From contig DAOUHB010000197.1 of NCBI GenBank assembly GCA_034428935.1, positions 1 to 26,154 of the forward strand: a stretch of 26,154 bases of DNA, in the 5' to 3' direction. Origin of the DNA: JAAYZQ01 sp034428935. GTDB taxonomy: Bacteria > Chloroflexota > Anaerolineae > JAAYZQ01. Positions 7,127 to 14,001 of this stretch are shown here, one piece after another. The position numbers and the translations under genes are program-made. The notes below the pieces were generated by a model, which worked only from the letters and a program-made list of their open reading frames with translations, did no database searches and was not told where the DNA came from. Position 1 is the first letter of the stretch; every line of letters begins with the position of its first letter.

Positions 7127-8097
7127 ACCCGGAAGACCCACGTGCCCAGGTCGCCGTGGGCCTCGACATCGGAGCAACGAAAATCGCCGGGGGCGTGGTC
7201 GAGTTTCCGGCGGCCAAGATCCTGTCGCAGCGCAGCATCGCCACCGCCCCCTGGCGCGGCGCCGAGGTGGTCCTGAGCGACTGCCTGACGCTGGCGCGCG
7301 AGTTGGTAGAGATGGCGCCGGCCCTGTCGCCCGGCGGGCAGCCGGCGGTTGGCGTCTGCATGGGCGTGCCGGAGAACATTGACCCGGAAGGCCGGGTTAC
7401 CAGCACCAATACCCTCGCCTGGCGCGGCGTGCCCGTGCAAGACATGCTCGGCCGCATCGCCCCGGCCGTCGTTGAATCGGACGTGCGCGCCGCGGCGCTG
7501 GCCGAGTCGCTGTGGGGCGCCGGCCGCGGGGCCCGACTATTTGTCTACCTCACGGTGGGCAGCGGCATCAGCCACACGCTCATGATCGACGGTGCGGCCT
7601 ACCTGGGCGCCACCGGCAACGCCATTACCTCGGCCAGCAGCCCCCTGACCACCGAGTGCACCGAGTGCGGCGCCCGGCTGGAGCCCGTCCTGGACCATAT
7701 CGCCGGCGGGCTGGCCCTGCCGCGGCTCTACAACGCCCGCGGCGCCCGGCCGGTCGAGAGCGCGCGCCAGGTGCTCTCGCTGGCCGCGGAGAACGATCCG
7801 GTGGCCGTCGACGTGGTTCGCCGCGCCGGAGAGGCACTGGGGGTTACCGCCGCCTTCCTGGTCAACGTCCTCGATCCCGAGCTCCTGGTGGTGGGCGGTG
7901 GGCTGGGGCTGGCAGGCGGGCTCTACTGGGGCACCTTCCTGGCCTCCACCCGGGCCCACATCTGGTCCGACGTCAACCGCAACCTGCCCATCGTCACCGC
8001 GGGAACGGGCGTCGCGGCCGGCCTCATCGGCGCCGCCGCCACCGCCTGGAAACAATTCGGCGGCCCGCAGCCCGCAGCCTCGCCCCACAATCCGTAG
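7123..8097 (+). CDS. ROK-family protein (sugar kinase-like) with altered sugar and zinc site
   Basis: This 324-residue protein belongs to the ROK family of sugar kinases and repressors, and it lacks the DNA-binding domain found in ROK repressors. The phosphate-1 loop GLDIGATKIAG is normal (Asp15), and Asp120 in ESDVRAAALAE occupies the catalytic base position. The sugar site is unusual. Where ROK kinases have GEIGH, this protein has AITSAS (residues 167-172), losing the Glu and His that hold the sugar and zinc. The CxCGxxGCxE zinc motif is reduced to CTECGARLEP (Cys179, Cys182). ATG 7123 is chosen because it overlaps the previous stop; ATG 7111 is an alternative. As last gene of the operon it may phosphorylate the imported compound or an intermediate. 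Confidence 0.82.
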   Translation: MNPEDPRAQVAVGLDIGATKIAGGVVEFPAAKILSQRSIATAPWRGAEVVLSDCLTLARELVEMAPALSPGGQPAVGVCMGVPENIDPEGRVTSTNTLAWRGVPVQDMLGRIAPAVVESDVRAAALAESLWGAGRGARLFVYLTVGSGISHTLMIDGAAYLGATGNAITSASSPLTTECTECGARLEPVLDHIAGGLALPRLYNARGARPVESARQVLSLAAENDPVAVDVVRRAGEALGVTAAFLVNVLDPELLVVGGGLGLAGGLYWGTFLASTRAHIWSDVNRNLPIVTAGTGVAAGLIGAAATAWKQFGGPQPAASPHNP

Positions 8098-8139
8098 CAC
8101 AGCAGGTCGTGTCCATCGCTGATCAACAGAAATCAAGAC

Positions 8140-8169
8140 TTGGTGCCCGCGCATCGCCTATGGTATAAT
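8140..8169 (+). promoter_or_regulatory. Sigma-70-type extended -10 promoter of the ferredoxin-NADP reductase gene
   Basis: A perfect TATAAT (8164-8169) is preceded by TG at 8161-8162, which makes an extended -10 element. TTGGTG (8140-8145) is a partial -35 with an 18-base spacer. Transcription would begin near 8176, about 40 bases before the ATG at 8217. It lies in the gap after the ROK gene, so the reductase is probably transcribed independently of the transporter operon. Confidence 0.7.
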
Positions 8170-8216
8170 AGCCTTGACCCCCAATGGTCGACGTCATCGA
8201 GACAAAGGAGCAGTGG

Positions 8217-9221
8217 ATGGACAACCATGACGTATTTGACATCACCATCATAGGCGGCGGGCCCTCGGGGCTCTTTGCAGCTTTCTATGCGGGCCTGCGG
8301 GCGGCCCGCACCAAGATCATCGACAGCCTGCCCCAGTTGGGCGGGCAGTTGATGGCCCTCTACCCCGACAAGTACATCTATGACATTCCGGGCTTTCCGA
8401 AGGTGCTGGCGAAAGAGTTCGTCGACCTCCAGGTGGAACAGGCCATGAAATTCTCGCCCACCGTGTGCCTGGACGAAAAGGTAACCCACGTCCAGCCCCT
8501 GGAGAACGGGCGCCTGGAGAACGGGCTCATCGAGCTCAGGTCGGAGCGGGGCGACGTACACCTGTCGCGCACGGTCATCGTGGCGGCGGGCGTGGGCGCC
8601 TTTGTGCCGCGCACCCTCGACATCCCCGACCTGCAGCGCCTGGAAGGCAAGGGGGTCCACTATTTCGTCAAGGACCTGGAGCGCTTTCGCGGCCAGCGCG
8701 TCCTGGTCGTCGGCGGCGGCGACACGGCCCTCGACTGGGCCCTCGCCCTGCGGGATATTGCCGCGCAGGTCACTCTCTGCCACCGCACCGACCGCTTTCG
8801 CGCCCACGAGGATTCGGTGCAGGCTCTCTTCCAGTCGCCCAGCGAGATCCTTCTCTTCCACGAGCTCAAGAGCCTCCACGGCGACCTGCACCTGGAGGGC
8901 GCCACCGTTTTTCACAATAAGAGCGGCGACGAGCGCAACCTCGATCTGGACGCCGTCATCCTCGGGCTGGGCTTCCTGGCCAACCTGGGGCCCATCCAGG
9001 GCTGGGGACTGGAGATCGTCAAGAACTCGATCCTGGTCGATACCACCATGCAGACCAACATCCCCGGCGTGTATGCTGTCGGCGACATTACGACCTACGA
9101 GGGCAAGCTCAAGCTCATCGCCACCGCCACCGCCGAAGCAGCCATCGCGGCCAATTACGCCAAAAACCGCATCGATCCAAAGAGCCGCGTCTTCCCGGGA
9201 CACAGCAGCGAGAAATTCTAG
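8217..9221 (+). CDS. Ferredoxin/flavodoxin--NADP+ reductase, YumC (thioredoxin reductase-like) type
   Basis: This 334-residue flavoprotein transfers electrons between NADP(H) and ferredoxin or flavodoxin. It has the two-nucleotide-domain fold of thioredoxin reductase: the FAD motif GGGPSG (residues 13-18), an NADP motif GGGDTALD in the middle and GVYAVGDI near the C-terminus. It lacks the CxxC redox pair of thioredoxin reductases and has the YPDKYIYDIPGFP segment typical of YumC-type enzymes. The reading frame is open from ATG 8184, but AAAGGAG (8204-8210) lies 6 bases before ATG 8217, which is therefore preferred. The gene has its own promoter and is followed by a hairpin, so it appears monocistronic. 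No ferredoxin gene is nearby. Confidence 0.9.
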   Translation: MDNHDVFDITIIGGGPSGLFAAFYAGLRAARTKIIDSLPQLGGQLMALYPDKYIYDIPGFPKVLAKEFVDLQVEQAMKFSPTVCLDEKVTHVQPLENGRLENGLIELRSERGDVHLSRTVIVAAGVGAFVPRTLDIPDLQRLEGKGVHYFVKDLERFRGQRVLVVGGGDTALDWALALRDIAAQVTLCHRTDRFRAHEDSVQALFQSPSEILLFHELKSLHGDLHLEGATVFHNKSGDERNLDLDAVILGLGFLANLGPIQGWGLEIVKNSILVDTTMQTNIPGVYAVGDITTYEGKLKLIATATAEAAIAANYAKNRIDPKSRVFPGHSSEKF

Positions 9222-9222
9222 C

Positions 9223-9251
9223 CGTCGGGGCGGCCGGTCCGCCGCCCGACG
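9223..9251 (+). terminator. Hairpin after the ferredoxin-NADP reductase gene, possible terminator
   Basis: A stem of 7 plus 4 base pairs (CGTCGGG with CCCGACG, then CGGC with GCCG) encloses the loop CGGTCC, with one bulged G. It begins 2 bases after the stop codon. No T-run follows, so it could be a non-classical terminator or a hairpin that stabilises mRNA. It ends 26 bases before the next start. Confidence 0.5.
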
Positions 9252-9277
9252 ATCAACCTACAGACTCGGAGGGAAGG

Positions 9278-10657
9278 ATGAGCCAGCAGGAGATCGTGTG
9301 GTTCCGACACCCGGAGGCTGAGGCCTACGTCACCGGCCGCCTGGACGAGCTGACGGCGGCCCTGCCCGCGGCGCGGAACCTGGCCACGGCGCTGGAGGCA
9401 CGCACCAGCAGCCGCCTCTTTGATTGGCTGGACCACCTGGTCCTGGCCGGCGGCGACCGGCCCCGCGGCCAGCTTGCGGACCTCGGCTTTGAGCGTGAGG
9501 AGGCGCCCGCGGGCCAGGACAGCGTCTATCACCATCCAGGGACGATGCTGCCCCGTGTCGTGCTGCGCGAGGGGGTCGCGGCTGACCCCGGCACCCCACT
9601 GGCAGCCGCCCTGGGGGTGGAGGAGGTGGCAGCCTTCCTCATGGCCAATAGCCTGTCGGCGCCCATCGAGGGCTCGCTCCTGGGGCCCTACCGCCACGCC
9701 ACGGCCTGGCAGGCCAACGGCCGCTCGGTCCTCGTCGTGGAGCGCCGGGGACACGCCGGTTTCGAGCCGGTGGAGGCGCAGCCGGACGAGACAGCCCATT
9801 ACCTGCGCGCCCTGGAGCGCTGGGGCACGCGCCCGCGCCGGTCGGATGGCAGCGACGTCCGCGCGGCGATGGAGCAGACCCTGGGCCTGGCCAGGGAGCT
9901 GGTGAGCGAGATGGGCGTCGACCGCGCCGCCTGGATCGTCATGGAGGCCGAGCGGTCCCGCTGGCAGCGCCGAAACCGCGCCGGCCAGGTGCAAAAGGCC
10001 CGCCAGGACAGCCTGGGCCTGGGGTGGGGCAACCACGACCACCATACCTTCCGCAGCTCCCGCGAGACCTTTGGCCTGTTGATCCAGATCCTCGAGACCC
10101 TCGGCTTCCGGCCCCGGGAGCGCTTTTACGCCGGCGCCCAGGCCGGCTGGGGTGCCCAGGTCATGGAGCAGCCGGTCTGCCGGGTGGCCATTTTTGCCGA
10201 CGTGGACCTCTCCCCCGAAGAGGTGGACGGCGATTTCGCCCACAGTTCCCTGGCGCCCCGGGAGGCGCTGGGCACCGTCGGCCTGTGGTGCGCGCTCCAC
10301 GGCGAGTCGATGCTGGATGCCGGGCTACACCACCTGGCCAGCCGCCTGAGCTTTGACCGGGCGACGGCCGACCTGGCCGACTGGCAGGTGGAGATGATGC
10401 GCCCCTTCAGCGATTTCGAATTTTTGCGGCAGGCCTTTACCCGCGGCGAGCGATGGGACGTGGCCCCCGAGCGGCTAGACCGCCTGGTGAGCGCGGGCCG
10501 CATCGACGAGGAGCAGCGCGCCCGCTTTGCCGCCGGCGGCGCCATCGGCAGCCACCTGGAAAACATCCAGCGCGCCGAGGGCTTCAAGGGCTTTAACCAG
10601 GAGACGGTGAGCGACATCATCCGGCGCACCGATCCCAGGGGCGAGATCGGCGCCTAG
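9278..10657 (+). CDS. Conserved-looking protein of unknown function with VOC-like His-rich motif
   Basis: I do not recognise this 459-residue protein as a named family. It has no signal peptide or membrane segment and looks cytoplasmic. The most striking stretch is WGNHDHHTFRSSR (residues 250-262), followed by a helix and LGFRPRERFYAGAQAGWGAQVMEQP. The order of a His before a strand, a helix, then LGF and an FY-type strand resembles the first half of a vicinal-oxygen-chelate (glyoxalase-like) module, in which the His binds a metal. A later segment, VAIFADVDLSPEEV (about 308-321), could be another module strand. The C-terminal 100 residues are helical and charged. GGAGGG ends 4 bases before the ATG. 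It follows the reductase by 56 bases with a hairpin between. A metal-dependent enzyme is a guess from the motif. Confidence 0.8.
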   Translation: MSQQEIVWFRHPEAEAYVTGRLDELTAALPAARNLATALEARTSSRLFDWLDHLVLAGGDRPRGQLADLGFEREEAPAGQDSVYHHPGTMLPRVVLREGVAADPGTPLAAALGVEEVAAFLMANSLSAPIEGSLLGPYRHATAWQANGRSVLVVERRGHAGFEPVEAQPDETAHYLRALERWGTRPRRSDGSDVRAAMEQTLGLARELVSEMGVDRAAWIVMEAERSRWQRRNRAGQVQKARQDSLGLGWGNHDHHTFRSSRETFGLLIQILETLGFRPRERFYAGAQAGWGAQVMEQPVCRVAIFADVDLSPEEVDGDFAHSSLAPREALGTVGLWCALHGESMLDAGLHHLASRLSFDRATADLADWQVEMMRPFSDFEFLRQAFTRGERWDVAPERLDRLVSAGRIDEEQRARFAAGGAIGSHLENIQRAEGFKGFNQETVSDIIRRTDPRGEIGA

Positions 10658-10733
10658 TACGCGGCCACGGCGGCCACCCGCATCATCGCAGACGCTTCCC
10701 AGGACAGACAAACAGCATAGGAGCCCGCAGCTC

Positions 10734-10760
10734 GGTGGAGTGGAGTCACTCCCCTCCACC
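10734..10760. terminator. GC-rich hairpin downstream of the unknown-function gene
   Basis: GGTGGAGTGGAG and CTCCCCTCCACC pair over 12 positions with one mismatch around the loop TCA. It lies 77 bases past the stop at 10657 and 65 bases before the next promoter. No T-run follows, so termination is likely but not shown. The rest of the gap (10658-10733 and 10761-10824) shows nothing else recognisable. Confidence 0.45.
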
Positions 10761-10824
10761 GCGCGTGTCGGGCTATGGTTGGCCACCATGCAGACCTCCC
10801 GCGCCGTGCGAAGAAGGGAGGCCG

Positions 10825-10853
10825 TTGCCGAAACAGGCCAACCATGCTACAAT
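10825..10853 (+). promoter_or_regulatory. Sigma-70-type promoter of the PAS histidine kinase gene
   Basis: TTGCCG (10825-10830) and TACAAT (10848-10853) are separated by 17 bases, and TG at 10845-10846 gives an extended -10. Transcription would begin near 10860, about 36 bases before ATG 10896. This argues against the longer reading frame that opens at 10740. Confidence 0.65.
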
Positions 10854-10895
10854 GGTCATAGATTTGAGCTAGATGTAGGAGACAGGCAAAAACCA

Positions 10896-13800
10896 ATGCC
10901 CAATCAAGAGCAGTTTGAGCTGTTCGACCTTGCTCCTGACGCCTGCCTGAGGACCGATTGCCAGGGAGTGGTGCTGGAGGCCAATCAGGCCGCATCCTCC
11001 TTGCTGCGCGTGCCTCGTGAGGCATTGTTGGGCCGCCCGATCTGGCAGCACGCGCCCCCGTCCGACAGGCCGGACCTGGAACAGCATCTGACCGCCCTGG
11101 AATCGGCAGAGCCCGGGGTGGCCAGGCGATGGGAAATGCGCTTGCTGACGTCGCAGGGCGAAGCGGAGGGGAGGGGCAACGAGGACGGACTGGTGGATGC
11201 TGCCGTCGCGGTGGCCGCACTCCGCCCGTTGCCGGGAGAGCAGCCGGACCTGTGTTGGCTCATCCGCGACGTGTCGGAACAGAAAAGGGGCGAAAGGGCG
11301 CTGCAAGGGGCCCTGGCCGAGGCCAAAGAGGCCCGGGACATCCTGGATGCGCTCATGAAATATGTGCCAGAAGGCATTTCCATTGCCCTCGGGCAGGACC
11401 TGACGCTCACGAGGGTGAGCAGCCACGGCCAGGACATCCTGGGCCCCCACGCCGGCAGGAGTGTCAGGGAGGTGCTGGAGGAGTGGAAAGGGTACGAGCC
11501 GGACGGCGTAACGCCCATCGCTATCGAAGACACGCCGCTGGTGCGCGCCGTCCGCCACGGCGAGGTCGTCGAAGGGCGAGAGATCTGGCAAGAGACGGGT
11601 TATGGAGGACGAATCCGCCTGTCCTGCAACGCCGGTCCGATCCGCAACGCGAAGGGCGAGATCACCGGCGCGATCGTTGCCTGGCGCGACGTGACGGAGG
11701 AGCGGCAAGCGCAGGAAGTCGTGCGGCGCCTGGCCCAGTTCCCGGGTGAGAACCCCGATCCGGTGCTGCGCGCCGCCCCGGATGGACGGCTGTTGTACGC
11801 CAACGAGCCGGGGCGCAGGTTGCTGAGGTCCCTGGGCTGGCCGGAGGGCGATGGGCTGCCTGAACCCCTCGACAGCCTCGTTTCGCAGGCCGCCCAGTTG
11901 GGGCAACACGCTCCCCGCCCCGATGGAGTGCTCCGGGCCCAGATCGACAACGCGGAGGGCCGCACCTTCTGGATGACCCTCGTCGCCCTGTCGGGGCCGG
12001 CAGGTGAGGCCTACGTGAACATCTATGGCCACGACATCACCGAGCGCAAACGGGCCGAAGATATCCTGCGCGGCAGCGAGGCCAGGTTGCAGGCCCTGCT
12101 CGAGAGCATGCCCGTCGGCATCTCTATCCTGGATGCCGAGAGGCGGGTTCGCTACAGCAACCCGGCTATGGCCGGCATCCTGGATCTATCCGTCGGAGAG
12201 CTGGAACAGGGCAGCCATGCGCGGCACACCTATCTGCGTCCCGACGGCAGCCCCATGTCCGCCGCCGAATTCCCGAGCACGCGTGCCTTCGAGGAGCAAC
12301 GAACAGTGCACGACGTCGAGGTCGGCGTGCTGAAGGATGACGGCAAGCTGCTCTGGGCCAACGTCAGCGCCGTGCTCTTGCCCCACGACGATTGGCATGT
12401 CATCCTGAGCGCGGCCGACGTGACCGAGAGGATACGGGCCCGGCAGCGGATCGAGGAGCAAGCCGCTCTGGTGGACACCATGCTGGGCTCCATCGCCGAC
12501 AGCATCGCCTTTTACGGGCCCGACGCCCAGATCTTGCGCACCAACGCGGCGGCCGACGCTATGTTTGGCTACGTCCCCGGCAAGCCAATCGCCTCCCTGG
12601 CCGAGCGATCGGCCCAAACCAGGCCCCGGGACGAGGACGGCCGCTACTTTGCCCTGGAGGAGCTGCCCGTCATGCGCGCCTTGGTCGGCGAGACGGTAAC
12701 GGGCGTCGCCATGGCGATGGACCTGCCGATCGGGTGGAAAGGGCCGCCCACCTGGGCCTCGGTGAGCGCTGCTCCGGTGCGCGGCCCGGGGGGAAACATC
12801 CTGGGCGCCATCGTCACGTTTACCGACATCACCGAGCTGCGCCGCGCGCGTGAGGTGCTGGAGAAACGCGTCGAGGAGCGCACGGCCGATCTGGTCGCCG
12901 CCAACCAGGCCCTCCAGGCCGAGATCGCCGCGCGCCGGCAGAGCGAAGCGGAGCTGCGTGAGAGCGAGCTGCGCTTTCGCCAACTGGCCGAGAACATCGA
13001 AGAGGTTTTCATGCTGGCCGAGCCCGAGGAGGGCCGGCTGCTCTATTTGAGCCCAACCTACGAAAAGCTGCTGGGCCGCACGCCGGCCGAGGTGTACCCA
13101 CAGCCGGACATGGCGTTGGAAGACGTCCATCCGGACGACCGCGAGAAGGTCGTGGCCCTGTGGGCGGGCAGAAGCGCGGTGGAAGAGTTTCGCCTTTTCG
13201 AGCGGAGTGGCGCCGTCCGCTGGCTGCGCGGCCGATCCTTCCCCGTGGAGGGCCAGCCCGGGATGCCAAGGCGCATCGCGGGCCTGATGGCCGACATCAC
13301 CGCGCAAAAGGAGGCCCTCGCTGCCCTCGTCCACGCCGAGAGGCTGAGCACCGCCGGCCGGATGGCAGCCTCGCTGGCCCACGAGATCAACAACCCCCTC
13401 CAATCGGCCATCGGCTGCGTGGACCTGGCCCGCGAAGACCTGGAGGCCGGGCTGGATCCCAGCCACTACCTGGTGGTCGTCTCCGAGGCACTGGCGCGCG
13501 CGGCCCGCGTGGTGGGGCAGTTGCGGGCCATGGGCGGCCAGTGGCGCCAGGAAGTGCGCGAGCCGGGCGATCTAAAAGAAGCCATCGACAAGGTCCTGCT
13601 CCTGACCCAGAAGAGCAGCGAGATCAAGGGCGTAACGGTCATCCGGGAACTGGATGAGGACCTGCCGGCCGTCCAGCTCATGAGCGACGGCATCCAGCAG
13701 GTCCTCCTGAACCTCGTCCTCAACGCCCTTGATGCCATGCCCCTGGGCGGTACGCTGCGGGTCAGCGTCGAGGGCAGCGAGCAGCCCCGCGGCGCGTGGG

Positions 13801-14000
13801 TTCGCCTGGCCGACACGGGCATGGGCATCCCGGCCGACGACATGAAACACCTCTTCGAGCCCTTCCGCAGCACCAAGACCGAGGGCCTGGGCCTGGGGCT
13901 ATTTATCTGTCACAACATCGTCGCCAACCACGGCGGGCGGATCGAGGTGCAGTCGCAAGAAGGCGAGGGCACCGAGGTCCGCGTCTGGCTGCCGGCGTGA
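10896..14000 (+). CDS. Soluble multi-PAS sensor histidine kinase (orphan)
   Basis: This 1034-residue protein is a cytoplasmic sensor kinase with no membrane segment. Six PAS-like domains can be traced by their closing D-[IV]-[TS]-E type motifs, ending near residues 125, 265, 390, 510, 645 and 800. A coiled-coil linker (EVLEKRVEERTADL) lies at about 650-690. The transmitter has an H-box SLAHEINNPLQ with phosphoacceptor His829, an N-box LVLNALDAM (Asn943), a G1 box DTGMGI (Asp973), an F-box FEPF and a G2 box GLGLGL (997-1002). The ATG at 10896 follows AGGAG by 14 bases and lies just downstream of a good promoter. No response regulator is in the window. The signal could be redox, oxygen or a small ligand; no heme- or FAD-binding residues could be assigned by eye. 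Confidence 0.9.
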   Translation: MPNQEQFELFDLAPDACLRTDCQGVVLEANQAASSLLRVPREALLGRPIWQHAPPSDRPDLEQHLTALESAEPGVARRWEMRLLTSQGEAEGRGNEDGLVDAAVAVAALRPLPGEQPDLCWLIRDVSEQKRGERALQGALAEAKEARDILDALMKYVPEGISIALGQDLTLTRVSSHGQDILGPHAGRSVREVLEEWKGYEPDGVTPIAIEDTPLVRAVRHGEVVEGREIWQETGYGGRIRLSCNAGPIRNAKGEITGAIVAWRDVTEERQAQEVVRRLAQFPGENPDPVLRAAPDGRLLYANEPGRRLLRSLGWPEGDGLPEPLDSLVSQAAQLGQHAPRPDGVLRAQIDNAEGRTFWMTLVALSGPAGEAYVNIYGHDITERKRAEDILRGSEARLQALLESMPVGISILDAERRVRYSNPAMAGILDLSVGELEQGSHARHTYLRPDGSPMSAAEFPSTRAFEEQRTVHDVEVGVLKDDGKLLWANVSAVLLPHDDWHVILSAADVTERIRARQRIEEQAALVDTMLGSIADSIAFYGPDAQILRTNAAADAMFGYVPGKPIASLAERSAQTRPRDEDGRYFALEELPVMRALVGETVTGVAMAMDLPIGWKGPPTWASVSAAPVRGPGGNILGAIVTFTDITELRRAREVLEKRVEERTADLVAANQALQAEIAARRQSEAELRESELRFRQLAENIEEVFMLAEPEEGRLLYLSPTYEKLLGRTPAEVYPQPDMALEDVHPDDREKVVALWAGRSAVEEFRLFERSGAVRWLRGRSFPVEGQPGMPRRIAGLMADITAQKEALAALVHAERLSTAGRMAASLAHEINNPLQSAIGCVDLAREDLEAGLDPSHYLVVVSEALARAARVVGQLRAMGGQWRQEVREPGDLKEAIDKVLLLTQKSSEIKGVTVIRELDEDLPAVQLMSDGIQQVLLNLVLNALDAMPLGGTLRVSVEGSEQPRGAWVRLADTGMGIPADDMKHLFEPFRSTKTEGLGLGLFICHNIVANHGGRIEVQSQEGEGTEVRVWLPA

Positions 14001-14001
14001 C

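Noticed and set aside
7123..8097. ROK-type transcriptional repressor
   Set aside because: There is no N-terminal winged helix; the protein begins directly with the phosphate-binding loop.
8217..9221. Thioredoxin reductase
   Set aside because: The fold is the same, but the CxxC redox pair is absent and the YumC-type YPDKYIYDIPGFP segment is present.
10740..10895. N-terminal extension of the PAS kinase
   Set aside because: It would start inside the hairpin at 10734-10760 and upstream of the promoter at 10825-10853, and it has no ribosome site. The PAS fold begins right after ATG 10896.
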